From positions 12,873,615-12,937,614 of the forward strand of contig CM077827.1 in NCBI GenBank assembly GCA_039720395.1: a stretch of 64,000 bases of DNA, written 5' to 3'. A program made the translations under genes and the position numbers. Within the stretch, counting starts at the first letter, position 1. Each line of letters starts with the position of its first letter. This DNA is from Liquidambar formosana. Its lineage: Eukaryota > Streptophyta > Magnoliopsida > Saxifragales > Altingiaceae. Below, one piece after another: positions 34,480-46,213 of this stretch. Below the pieces are notes generated by a model. That model was given only the letters and a program-made list of their open reading frames with translations, did not search any database and was not told the DNA's origin.

Positions 34480-34734
34480 GGTGTAGCTTTTCTGGTTGTG
34501 AAGAAATCACATTATAGGAAGAGTAAAGGACATAGGAAATATTGCTTGCTTACCAATTACCAAATATATATTTTGCTTGGACCTTAAGACTAGAGTAATA
34601 TGCTTTGTAAGGAGAGGAAGCTTAATTGACAATTGATAATCTTCTACAGGAACTCTTAACATGGTTGAAAGAATGAAAGGGAATCATTCAATCAAAAAAT
34701 AAAAAGAAAAAATTCAATAAATCCAAAGTTAATT

Positions 34735-37119
34735 TATTAGGGGCAATGCTAGACGAAGCACCCTGTGCAGCACCCAACCCACATCAGGGAAAAAAAATTT
34801 TAAAAAAAAATTGAGAGAATTTTGGTCCATACACATAATGACACATAAGGTGTGCGCTTTATTTTGGTGTTGCACATAATGTGCTGTACATAGCATTCCT
34901 CATTTATGAGTCATATTGTAGAGCACTACTATTTCACCAATGTATTTCACTTACGTTCTATCACCCACCCAGATGGGATACTTTATCTTTTATCCATACT
35001 GAACCCTACATGATAGCTTTCAGCTATCCATTTTCAACATATATGATGGGTGATAGAAGGTGGGTGAAATAACATTTTCCTTCATTGTGTAGCATTATTA
35101 AAATTGAACTTTTTAAAATTAAGTACTATTGAGAAGCAGAAAAGGTCTCTCTTCATCCCTTTTTTAATTTTTTTTTTATGTGTATATTTTTGAAGCTTTT
35201 TACTGTAAAGCATAGGTAACATAAGCAAAAGCATGTTTGGTAGTTTTAATTTCATTTTTTGTAGTTACCTTAAAAGTTTTTTCATTCAAGTAGAAATGAT
35301 AAATTAAAATTTTCTAAATTACTTTTGAATTTTTCTAATAAGTTTTTAATTCAAAATAATTATCTTATAGAGAAAATTTAGCGCTTCTTCACGCACTGTC
35401 AAAAATCCGACAAATGGTGCTGGAAACTCTCTTAATAAACAATAACAAAAGTGTAGAACTATCTCTCCTGATAGAATGAATGAGAGCTCATTCGTTTTTC
35501 TTTTCTTTTCTTTCTTTTATTTATTTTTTTTATTACAGCTCTTTGCATTTTGAAATTTGTTTTTGAAAGGAATTTCTTTTTTCTACTTTTCCTCAGGTGA
35601 AAAATCAGTTGTATTTGTGCTATGCAGAATGTAATTTTCAAATGCTTAACTAAATACTCCGGTATCACATTTTGCGTTTTTAGTTTTTTCTTTTAAAAGC
35701 GAAAAAGTACTGTTGAGAAGTAAAAAAAAATGGTGCATGAGTTTCAATGGTTTTTAATAGGGTATTTATATATATACATATATAGTTATGTTCCCATCAA
35801 CACGTGTTGATATAAGTTATATCAACATGTGCTTATCTGATCATCATCCTATATCTATATTTCAATAGATAAAATTAAATCTACATCCTCCTCTATCTCC
35901 ATACTTCCATATATAGTACCATTAGACTAATATAACTGTGACAAAAGCAATGTGTAAATAACTTTACAGGCACTTCAATGGCTGGTAAAATTAACTATCT
36001 CATGAACTTTATCCTTTAATTGCCTAATACTTTTGAGATAGAGAGAGAATGCATATGCCTAAAGGATTCATCAGGTGCGCCCCCCCCCCAACCCCATCCC
36101 ACTTTTTTTAAAAATTTTTATTTATTTATTTATTTATTCATGCTATGACAATGCATGTATTTGACTCATTAGCACACTTTATCCCATGGTTTGTCATTTT
36201 TCTCATTTTTTTTCCCACCTCTTGTCAGAATCCTACACGCGTGGCTGCACCCTATCCTATAGGATAGGTTTCCCTTATGCTTGATTGATATTCTCACTCG
36301 AAACCTCTCCCTTTTATAAAAAGGAGAGATGTCATTAGGCAATATATAAGGCCTTTGATATTCTATCCTATAATTAAAATAAGTGGTTTAGATTAACCCA
36401 ATAATCCAGTTGCCTCTTATTGAAATACCATATATATTTTTTTTTCTGTTGGTATAACTGCCCCATTAAAGTTGATGAGACTACACTTTTTATCCAGAGG
36501 ATGGGATCATGCATTGATCAAGGCTTTTGAAATCATATCATATTAGAATAAATTTATTTTTAATCTCAGGATAGTCAACTAGTGATGCAAAACATTTTAT
36601 ATCTTTACATTTTATTTGAACAAACGATATATATAGTTGTATTTTAGGTTTTTATTTTATTTTTAAATATAGATCAAGTGACTTCTTAATATAATCCAAA
36701 ACTTTTTGTCACTATAACTTATATAAAATGTTCTCAATCTATTTACATGACTAATTTGTCATATAGTATAACCATTAATTTTTATATAAAACAATGAAAT
36801 CTCATCAATTTTGGTGGATGCTACACCATCACATATTGTCGATCTCTTCTTTATTTATCTATCCAACTGATCTTCGCTAAAAGAGAAATTACAAAGTATA
36901 GGATAGGAAAATAAAAATTATGCAAAGATGTTGGATCAAAATGCAGCTAGTTTAAAACTCTGCAATTTTACTATAATACCTATATTCAATGCATGACACG
37001 TTTGAAAGACATCCCTACTGCCATCTATCAACCCAAGAACCCTCTCCTCCATTTCAATCACCACATTCCTACATTTTCACTTCCCCTTCGTGAGTTGTGC
37101 ATCAACTTTATTATGTGTC
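34735..37119. other. Intergenic region with MITE-like block (copy B)
   Basis: Counterpart of 6785-9158. The MITE-like inverted block is at about 34735-35110 and the CACGTGTTGATATA hairpin at about 35801-35836. No gene is supported. Confidence 0.45.
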
Positions 37120-37128
37120 CAAGATTTA

Positions 37129-37456
37129 AGGCTCTTTTCCCTAAATATTGTTTGTTTTTTTTTTTTTAGTTAATTTATTCTGCTTTTGGTGTGATTGTCA
37201 AGTTTATTCCGGAACATTGATAAAACGTGGTTACAAGTCACATTTTATTAAAATCATTGCTAGCGCACGTTTTATGTTGGGTATATGACGACTCATACAA
37301 TTGGCAAAATAGTTCCAACATGAAAACGTGATTGCTAGGCACGATTTTAATAAAAACATGACTAGTACCACATTTTATCGGTGTTCTGGAATAAACTTGA
37401 AAATCACACCAAAGATAGAATAAATTAATAAAAAACAATATTTAAGAAAAAGAGTC
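37129..37456. mobile_element. Mutator-like MITE (copy B)
   Basis: Same element as 9171-9500, flanked by CAAGATTTA at 37120-37128 and 37457-37465. The shared position shows that insertion preceded the duplication. Confidence 0.75.
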
Positions 37457-37465
37457 CAAGATTTA

Positions 37466-38170
37466 AAACCGAACTATTGCCTTATAGAGTTATGGTAGAA
37501 GTAGGCCTGGTAAATTGGACCCAAACCTACCCCCAATAAATGGGTTTGGGTAATGATATATTGTTAAATGGGTTGTTATTGGGTTACCCAATCCAACCCA
37601 ATTATAATTGGGCAATTCTGGGTTTACAAACAGACCCATCGAGACCGTTTAGAAAAATAAGAAGCAAACAGATACGAAGCAAAAAAGAAAAACGTTTATT
37701 CTCTGTTTATGTTCTTTCTAGGGCTTGAAACGTTCCTTCTTTGTTCGCTCATCCTTCTGTCTAGCTGCTGTCAATCTGGGTGTACTCTAGGGTGGCTCCT
37801 TCTCATTCGTTCTCATTGCTTTCTTAAGGATTTCTTCTTAATCACCACTTTCATTGTTTCAATCGTTCTTAAACCGTGAAGAGGAGGTAACGAGCCATCG
37901 GCAACGAGTTTTGTGAGTTCCATCGGTAAACTCCCCGTTTTTGCTTTTGTTGGTAGATAGATGACAAATCTCTTTGGACTATGATTTTGAAACAAAATAT
38001 TTTGATGTGTGGGTATCATATTTTGATTGAGGTTCTAAGCGATTTTAGTTTGATTGGGTGGGCGCAATTTAACATTTTGATGTGATTTGATGGTGATATG
38101 TGCAAGTGATTTTAAATTTATTATATGCTCACCAGCTGTTTGATGAAAATCCATATTGAGTTTTCAATAT
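37466..38170. other. Unresolved region left of the solo LTR (copy B)
   Basis: Counterpart of 9510-10186 without the single-base losses. GGGTTTGGGTAATG and ACCCAATCCAACCC words are followed by a leader-like pyrimidine-rich stretch. No protein family is recognised. It may be a gene or hAT-like element interrupted by the solo LTR. Confidence 0.35.
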
Positions 38171-40667
38171 TGTCACACCCCATTTTTGCACCTCCTTACT
38201 AGTGTTTGTTATTCCATGTAGGTTTTTTGTTTTATTTTTGAGTCTAGTCATCTGCATTAGTTTTTTAGAGTCATAAGGATAATGGATATGAATTTTGGTT
38301 CAATTTGGAGTTGATCTTGAGGGTTAATAAGAGCTTTTGTGACTTGAGAGGCATAATCGTCTTTTAGGTTACAAACTTTTCATTTGATCTTGAAATGATC
38401 TCCAAATTGTCAATTGGAGTTCATATTGATGCATATGAGGTATTTCTAGGTTCAATTTGATGAATTAATGGCTTAGGGTTAAAATGGCTCACGATGGTTC
38501 AAGTTGGTTAAAAGATCCACTTCAGGTTGGCTCCATTCGACTCACAATTACTCATTAATTATTTTCAAATTGACTTTAATTAGTCTTTATTTTATCCCTA
38601 AAAGTGTTTTGGAATGTTTAATTTTGGTTTGGAAAGCATTTGGTTCAATCCTATGTGCATATCTATGCTATGCAATGGTAGTGCATAGCGGTTAACAACT
38701 TTTGCAAAACCTAACCATGCACCCATGGTTAGTGGTTTTTATCCTAAAACATTTAAAAACGTATTCCTCATCGAAACACGGTCGTTTTGCTTTTATTTCA
38801 TCAAAATCGGAATTAATTTGACCCCTAAAACACTCCTAGAAGGAAAGAAAGTAAAAAAAGGGTGAAAAACTGAAGTGGGTTAGGGTGACCACCCAGCCCT
38901 GGGCAGCTAGCTGCCTGGGCTCAGGTGGCTAGCCACCTGAGCCTAAGTGATCACCCAAGCACACTTTCCTATTTTTACTGAAGCGGGACTCCTTCCTTAT
39001 TTTGACGAATTTGGACTCTTTTGGACGAGTTTTCTTCTAGTTTTTGGTAACTTTTGAGTTCCTTGAGCACTAAGGGAATCTCTAATAACCCTTGGATTAA
39101 TTTTTAGAGTTTTAATCCTAACCATTGATTTATCCCAATTAAAATCTATAAATAACCCACTATGTTTTAGCATTAAGTAAGCCACTTTTATGCATCAAAC
39201 CTGAGTTCTAAGAGAGAATAAGATAGAGAGTTCTAAAGGAGAGTTAGAGTTCTTGCTCTAGCCTTGAAGAAAGTTGTTTCCAATCATTCACAAGTGAAGA
39301 AGAGAGTTTCTATAGCAACAAAGGAAGCTTTCCTAAGGTAATTCTCTTCTTTATTAGTGCTTAAACTAGGGTTTCTTATAGAATAGGCCTATTATATGCT
39401 AAAGTTAACATTTTTATCATGTGTGGATGCTTTAGTTAGTTAATATACATGATTTAAATGTTGTTCATCATGAGTTAAGCATGCTTTAAGGTTATTTCAT
39501 AGGATATAAAGCATGATTGTGAGTTTAGGGTTTCCATTATCCTTGTTTTAGATAAGTTTCATATAGCATGATAGGCTGGGGTTTTTGCTTGGTTTTTCTA
39601 CATTGTTGTGATATATGCTGATACATATGGAATAACTATGATGAGTTTTGCTTGCTTGTAGTTTATTTTCTAGGGTTTTTATGCATGTCATGGTTTTAGG
39701 GTTCTATAAGGGCTTATGCTTATTCATTATTCCTGTTATCTGCATGATTAGTGAATGATTTTAGGCCTTACTATGCTTCTATCTAGATTTATATATCATT
39801 GTTTTTGCATGGTTTTGAGCATGTGTAAGGGCGCAAATAAGTGTGATAATCGCTTTATTGTAAATAAGGCTGCTATTGCTTAAATTTGCTATTGCTTGGA
39901 GATAATTGCAAAGGTAAGTAGGGTATGAAAATGCCCTAACTCTTTTCCTTTAACTTTTCTCTTTTCCCTTTTAGGGTTATTTCTTAATACGAATCTATGG
40001 TAATTTCCAAAGGAATCCTTGTAAAATAAAGTCCTCTTTTTATCAAAGTTTCCATCTTGTGGAAGTTGCTTGATTTCAAACTTGGTTTATTTAACAAATT
40101 CTCTTTTAAAGAAGGAAATTTAGGGTTGTTACCATAGGTTTATATTAGGATTTAACCCTATTCTTTTCGAACTACGTGGACTTTGATCCATGCATTTTCA
40201 TGCATAGTACGTAGGCGCTTTGAGGTTCAAGTCCGCCTTAGGATCCAAGTATCCTAGTTCTTCTTTCTCTTTTTTCTTTATTTTTATTTGTTTGTTGTGC
40301 ATGGATAAATGAATGGAATATATGATATGCATGTTGTTTTGTGATGATATATATGATGATTTTTGTATGATAAGTCTTTAATTTAGCCTAAATAAACTAA
40401 GAGACCGAAAGGGTGACATGGGTGCCTATAGCCTTTGCCTAGAACCTTCCCATGTCATAACTTAGCCTTTGAATCCTTAGTTTCTTTGGTTTCCAAAAAG
40501 ACTGTTTTTGCAATTCCTTTTAAAACATGGAGTCATTCAATTGTTTTCTTAAAACAAAAATGGTTTTTAGGGTTTTCCTTGTTTCCTTTAAAAAATAAGG
40601 TTGTGACTCCTTTTCTTTGTCAAATAAAATCTTTTTCAATCCTGTGGGCCACTTTCTGGGGTTCACA
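38171..40667 (+). mobile_element. Solo LTR, 2497 bp (copy B)
   Basis: TGTCACACCCC...GGGGTTCACA flanked by the perfect target duplication AATAT (38166-38170, 40668-40672). It has no internal coding region. The palindrome cluster at about 38885-38955 is preserved. Confidence 0.92.
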
Positions 40668-40672
40668 AATAT

Positions 40673-41145
40673 CCATGTGTATTATATGAGTTTGGTCACT
40701 ATAATAAAACAAGAGCCTAAGCTCACATCCCATGTAAAAAGTTTCGATTGTTTTACTCCACCCCAAATTTGGGTTGATACATTGCCACCTGACATGCACT
40801 CGTGATTGGTTATGTAGGTTAAGAGGTGATTTTCAAGCTTGGTTGGTTATTAATTAAACTTAGTTTTGCATTTACACAATGTAATAAGCTTTCATTTGTG
40901 ATTCATTTTATGTAGCTGAAGAAGATTCATCAGATGATGAATCTCAACTTGTGGAAGATTTTCAAAATAGATGATTCTGAACTTCAAAGACATCTCTCCC
41001 CGGGACAACGATAAGGTAAAATTACAATTTGTTTCTAATCTTTAGCTATTTTTTCATTTCAAGCCTTTTATCAATTATATTCTAGGTTAGTTGTCCAATA
41101 GTTTACTTGAATACAATTATATATGGACAGAAGGCTAGCTATGTT
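40673..41145. other. Region between solo LTR and glycosyltransferase fragment (copy B)
   Basis: Counterpart of 12638-13095, including the acidic exon-like stretch at about 40917-40975 after a TGTAG acceptor-like site. Not assigned to a family. Confidence 0.3.
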
Positions 41146-41392
41146 TGCTTTTGAGATCTTATTTTGGCCGTGGAAGTGGTTCCTTGCTTCTAATCCATCT
41201 GGAATTGAGACTAGCATTATTCGGCTTTGCTCGCCATCCTTTTCTAGTATTGTAGCCTTGAGTTGTGCATGTATGAACTCAATGTCAACAAATGTGACCT
41301 TGATACCATGATCAGCAATTATGTGTGATAATGTCATAAGAGGCCCAACATGGCCTCGTGCCGGAAATGCTACAACTAGTAAATGTGGTAGC
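41146..41392 (-). pseudogene. UDP-glycosyltransferase N-terminal fragment (copy B)
   Basis: The frame is open from the LTR junction: LPHLLVVAFPARGHVGPL with the conserved Gly-His near the acceptor site, KVTFVDIEFIHAQL, then VSIPDGLEARN. The similarity is to plant family-1 glycosyltransferases of UGT83A type, which transfer sugar from UDP-sugars to small molecules. About 80 of the usual 450-470 residues are present. Sequence after HGQNK no longer looks like a glycosyltransferase. The start codon is separated from the body by the foldback LTR at 41393-42190. Confidence 0.8.
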
Positions 41393-42190
41393 TGTTGGGA
41401 AACGAACTAGAGAGGAAAACTACAAAGGCGGAATTAAAAATTTTCCTACGATTCTCAAACCCATGAATCCGATTATGCTTAATATAAAAACATAAACCTT
41501 AACTACCAAGAGAGTTGGGATTACTTACAGTTGATAAAGTCTTCTCCTTTATGCTCCAAGCTTCGATTCTGATTGAGCAGTCCAAGTGTACTGCCTCCAA
41601 CGGTATCCACACCTAGCTTGAGCTTGATGTCCTTTCCTTCTTCTTCCTTAAGGTTGCTAGAGGTGGAGAAGAAAGAGAGAGAGAGAGGGCCTTCTTCAAG
41701 AATTTCAGCCAGCACCTTGGGAATGCCAATTGTGATGATGTCATCATATCATAATGTGACTTATATAGCCACACAATAGAGCCGGCCAAGGGGGAACTCC
41801 TAACCCTAGTGTATTTTGTAACAATTAGCCCACTAGTTTGCATTAAATACAAATTAGCCCCTTAAAGAACTTTTCTTTAATCACTTATACCCTTTCTCTC
41901 ATAGACAATCAAGCTCTCTTAGCATGATCAGTGTGTGACCCATTGGGTTCACATCATCAAGTAGTAGGAATAGCATATGTTGTGCACAATGGAACACTTT
42001 CCATTAAAGGTCTAATTGGAACTCCTTCCAATTCCCTAATTGATTATAACTCATTTATATCAATTAGGGCTTCTACTAACCATGAGTAACACCTAGCATA
42101 TGGTCATGGTGTGGTCCTTAATGAGGTGAATAGTAGGAAAAATTTCAATTCCGCCTTTGTAGTTTTTCCTCCCTAGTTAGATTCCCAACA
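41393..42190. mobile_element. Foldback-type rearranged LTR fragment (copy B)
   Basis: 798 bp with inverted ends of about 55 bp, both beginning TGTTGGGAA when read inward. The body is the reverse complement of the 3' part of the 1270-2930 LTR family, and the last arm is the same LTR terminus in forward orientation. It sits between the glycosyltransferase ATG (minus strand, 42191-42189) and codon 2 or 3 of the same gene. Confidence 0.8.
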
Positions 42191-42725
42191 TGGTGGTGTG
42201 GTGGTGCAGTGGTGGAACAAGGACGAGCTCCTCCCCCTTTGATTGGCCACTCTAGGGAGCTTCTCTCTCTATAAGTGCTGCACTCTCAATTTGGGAGGGG
42301 TTTCTTGGCTTTCCAAAGCTTGAGAAATGGATGGAATTAGTGGGGTATTTATAGGGAAAGTGGATGGTTTAGTTGTAAATAGGTGAGTTAATCTCATTCA
42401 TCCATTCTTGAGGTTCAATCCCAGCCCTACACCTCACTTGCTTTATGACTAAAGACTCATTCTTAGCCCTAGATCTTGCCTTGGTGATGAAGGCCTCATC
42501 CTAGCCACAGATTTTTGGGGCAAAAGTGCTATTAACCTAAAGTTAAATAGTTTTGGGTTTAAAATAGAATTAAAGTAACTTCTAAATATCCTATCTTGTT
42601 GGTGTAGGGGGGACACAAGAGCTTAATGTGCTAATTTTCCTTATCTCTTTGACTCCAAGTCACAGATAAATATCTTGCACGCGTTATTTACTATTCACAA
42701 CCGCGCGGGAAATATTTAAATGCCC
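41940..42725. repeat. 786-bp direct repeat, left copy
   Basis: Pairs with 44164-44949 at a constant offset of 2224 with no gap and no difference I could find by eye. It covers part of the foldback LTR, the glycosyltransferase leader, its TATA box and about 370 bp further upstream. The left copy joins natural sequence on its left side. Confidence 0.93.
42189..42360 (-). promoter_or_regulatory. Glycosyltransferase leader and TATA box
   Basis: The minus strand reads CCCTATAAATACCCC (TATA near 42345-42354), then about 150 bases of leader with an AGAGAGAGAAG tract, and CCACCATG at the LTR edge. This matches a normal plant core promoter and start context for the glycosyltransferase. The same promoter is repeated at about 44413-44584. 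Confidence 0.6.
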
Positions 42726-42726
42726 G

Positions 42727-44165
42727 GGTTAATAACGGATTAATACCTTCAACTTTTAGGGTAGTTTCAATTTGGTCCATAAACTTAGAATTGTCTCAAT
42801 TTAGTGACAACTTTTAACTTATTGTTTCAATGTGGGCCAAATGCTAACGCCGTTAGGGTTTTTGGACGGAAATGGCATGTGCCACACACGTGATGCTTAC
42901 GTGGAGCCTACGTGGCATCCACTTGGCATCCACCTGGGTTCTCTCTTCTCTCTCCTGTCTTGCCAATTGCAGGAGCTCTTGGTGCCGCCATTGCCGTGAT
43001 AGAGTACCCTTCTTTCTTCCCTGATCTTCTATTCTTTTTTTTTTTTTCTTCCCTTTTCCTTCTTCTTTGCTGAGTCTTTCTCCCTCTCCTTCCCCTTCCT
43101 CTCATCTCACTTTGATCGTTGATGGCAGCAAACACAGAAACCATCCAAAAAAAAAAAAAAAAAAGGCAGCCGGCATTACCAGTGGCTATGGCCGCCGCCG
43201 TAATCGACATTACCAGTGGGTGGCTATGGCCGCTGCCATCTTGGGTGTATATTTTTCCTTAGTCGGCATTTCCTTAGATCTGATTGATTTGGGTTTTGCT
43301 CCTAAAACCCAGATCTGGGTTTCAAACCAGATCTCGATTCTCTCTCCTCTCCGCCTCTGCTCTTCTCCTTCTCCTTAGCCCTCCCGTCGGAGCAACCCTT
43401 TTGCCTTCTCGTCGGTCATCTTCTCCAGCGCATATATACACCCAAGATACGTGCATCAAATCTAAGGAAAAATATGGAAGAAAAAAAATGGATGGCTATC
43501 ACTAACCAAAATCAAGAAGAAAATGAAAAAAAGAAAAAGAAAAGAGATCCAAATTGAACCCGAGGTTCGTCGAGGCACTGCGAAACGCCTGTGTCGATTA
43601 CAAGAACAACCCGACACTATCGGTTTTCAATGATATAATGACGCTGAACAAGTTCAACAACATATATTTCCAGAATTTGACAAAGGGGTAAAGGTTGGGC
43701 GGAGTGGACAGATTTGGCATAGGTGTGATGCGTTTAACTGAGTTTTTAAATTCTTTATTTGATTGTGGGTTTTGATTTTGATGGCTAAGGCATGCTGAGC
43801 ATCCATGGCCCCCTCCCCCCCTGTTTGGTTGTCGAGAAAGTGAAGGAAAAGAAAAGAATTGGGTTTTTTTTTAAATGTTATAGTCGACTATAAGTGGTTA
43901 TAATCGACTATAAGTGGTTATAGTCGACTATAACAACTTATAGTCGACTATAACACAGGTGGATGCCAAGTGGATGCCACATAGGCTCCACGTAAGCATC
44001 ATGTGCGCGGCACATGCGATTTCCGTCCAAAAACCCTAACGGCGTCAGCCTTTGGCCTACATTGAAACAATAAGTTAAAAGTTGTCACTAAATTGAGACA
44101 ATTATAAGTTTATGGATCAAATTGAAACTACCCCCAAAGTTGAAGGTATTAAAACGTTATTAACC
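42727..44165. mobile_element. Long-TIR DNA transposon, probably Mutator-like, non-autonomous
   Basis: About 210-bp inverted ends (42727-42936 and 43956-44165) begin GGTTAATAACG and share TACCTTCAACTTT, CGCCGTTAGGGTTTTTGGACGG and GGCATCCACCTG. The inside holds A-runs, a stretch of four TATAGTCGACTATA-like palindromes (43879-43954) and a coding-like stretch near 43556-43690 reading NPRFVEALRNACVDYKNN, then LSVFNDIMTLNKF, then a stop; its source is unrecognised. No short target duplication exists; both sides are instead 786-bp direct repeats. Confidence 0.75.
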
Positions 44166-44949
44166 ATTGGGTTCACATCATCAAGTAGTAGGAATAGCAT
44201 ATGTTGTGCACAATGGAACACTTTCCATTAAAGGTCTAATTGGAACTCCTTCCAATTCCCTAATTGATTATAACTCATTTATATCAATTAGGGCTTCTAC
44301 TAACCATGAGTAACACCTAGCATATGGTCATGGTGTGGTCCTTAATGAGGTGAATAGTAGGAAAAATTTCAATTCCGCCTTTGTAGTTTTTCCTCCCTAG
44401 TTAGATTCCCAACATGGTGGTGTGGTGGTGCAGTGGTGGAACAAGGACGAGCTCCTCCCCCTTTGATTGGCCACTCTAGGGAGCTTCTCTCTCTATAAGT
44501 GCTGCACTCTCAATTTGGGAGGGGTTTCTTGGCTTTCCAAAGCTTGAGAAATGGATGGAATTAGTGGGGTATTTATAGGGAAAGTGGATGGTTTAGTTGT
44601 AAATAGGTGAGTTAATCTCATTCATCCATTCTTGAGGTTCAATCCCAGCCCTACACCTCACTTGCTTTATGACTAAAGACTCATTCTTAGCCCTAGATCT
44701 TGCCTTGGTGATGAAGGCCTCATCCTAGCCACAGATTTTTGGGGCAAAAGTGCTATTAACCTAAAGTTAAATAGTTTTGGGTTTAAAATAGAATTAAAGT
44801 AACTTCTAAATATCCTATCTTGTTGGTGTAGGGGGGACACAAGAGCTTAATGTGCTAATTTTCCTTATCTCTTTGACTCCAAGTCACAGATAAATATCTT
44901 GCACGCGTTATTTACTATTCACAACCGCGCGGGAAATATTTAAATGCCC
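44166..44949. repeat. 786-bp direct repeat, right copy (first two bases shared with the TIR end)
   Basis: Repeats 41942-42725, ending AAATGCCC. Its right side continues into natural sequence (ATAACTTCTTGCC), so together the two copies look like a tandem duplication with the TIR element exactly at the junction. Confidence 0.93.
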
Positions 44950-46213
44950 ATAACTTCTTGCCACGTGCTCAGAATTGGATGATCCACCTGTCATTGGAAA
45001 GATAATTCCTAGCTCTTCATTTTGATTGTGGTCCGGGATTATGATTGCAACTTTTCTCGATCGCGGATTGCGAGGCATGCGGGGCCCACCCGAGTTCTCT
45101 CTGAAATTTTAATTGGAAATATTTTAACTTCTAGAACTCCACATGGCATGAGATCAATGGTTATGAATTTTTCTTATCATGCTCTTTAGGTTGACTTGAG
45201 AGTTGATTTTTTCTGATCAAGTTTGACTAAAGTTGACTTTTTGTGCTCCTAAAACTGTGTAGGACCCGCTTGCAAACCTTTTGAGTTTTTGAGCTCTGAT
45301 TGAGATGCAGTCAGTTGCAATGGATTCCTTTCGTTCTTTTCTTCAATATGCCTGTAAATTCAAATTTTTCTGATCAAGGTTAACTAGAGTTGACTTTCTA
45401 TGCGCGTGGAGCCCGCATAGACTTTTTCAGTGTTTTGGACCTCAGATTGGGATGAGACTTATGGCAATGGTCTTGTCTCACTGTTTCTTTCTGAATGATT
45501 GCAAAGTTGACTTTTTTAACACAGTTGACCACAGTTGATTTTTTGGTTTGCATCATCCTTTTCAATGTTCTGGAGCTCAGATTGTCATGAGACCCCTGGC
45601 AACGGATTTGTGTCGCTTTTTCCTTCTGAATGACTTGAAAGTTGATTTTTTGACTCCAGTTAACTTTTTGACCAAAGTTGACTTTTTGGATTACACAATG
45701 CCTATGGGGGTAGATTGAGCTTAGGGAACTCTGATTGAGGTGCTTCTAGAGGTGCTGGAAAGATTTTGACATGTTCTTCGTGATTTTGACTTTGTTCTGC
45801 AACTTTGATTTCCTTAGCATGCGATTAAACGCAAAAAAACCCTGTTTTTCAAAGAAGCGAAGTGAAATGCTTTAGGAATGGGGGATTTTTGAAAATTGTG
45901 CTATTTCACAAAAAGATCTTAGAATATGCCAGAAAATCCATTCCCAGACTTTCAGAAATTCTTGGGGTGACTTATTTTTATGAGTTTATTCCAGTGCTGC
46001 GAAAAAGTTGTGTGAGATTATCTAGGACCAGGACATTTTTAGCAGCATTGCTATTTACGAAAAGGTCTTAGAATGTGCCAAAACATCTATTCCCAGATTT
46101 TGGAAATTTATGTTGCAGCTCATTTTCTTGCGTTTTCCAACGCCTGCCATAAATGGCCTAAAACTTCAAATGCTCCATACGGAGTTCCCTGACTCCGAAT
46201 TGGGTATGCTACC
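44950..46213. other. Uncharacterised repeat-like region rich in GTTGACTTTTT
   Basis: The word GTTGACTTTTT and close variants recur at about 45190-45690, alternating with GAGCTCTGATTGAGATG-like words, giving a loose repeat of roughly 100-130 bp. A similar phrase (CCGAATTGG...GTCATT..AAAGATAATTC) resumes at 55618, right of the solo LTR, showing that the LTR landed inside this sequence. It may belong to an LTR or untranslated part of a gypsy-type element. No gene is supported. Confidence 0.4.

Larger units (their letters stand above)
29639..42261. repeat. Segmental duplication, copy B
   Basis: Collinear partner of 1-14209. It lacks the 1661-bp solo LTR of copy A and keeps the single GTCAT empty site at 30896-30900. 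Reading frames and target duplications are better preserved here (intact AATAT around the 2.5-kb solo LTR, open glycosyltransferase fragment), so copy B is the better reference for the ancestral sequence. Confidence 0.95.

Noticed and set aside
42908..43378. Overlapping frames of about 100 codons on both strands in the TIR element
   Set aside because: They span the inverted repeat and A/T-runs; only the later stretch at 43556-43690 has protein-like composition.
44950..46213. Host gene with a 69-codon frame (45862-46071)
   Set aside because: The surroundings are an imperfect repeat of GTTGACTTTTT words, and the frame has no recognisable domain or splice context.
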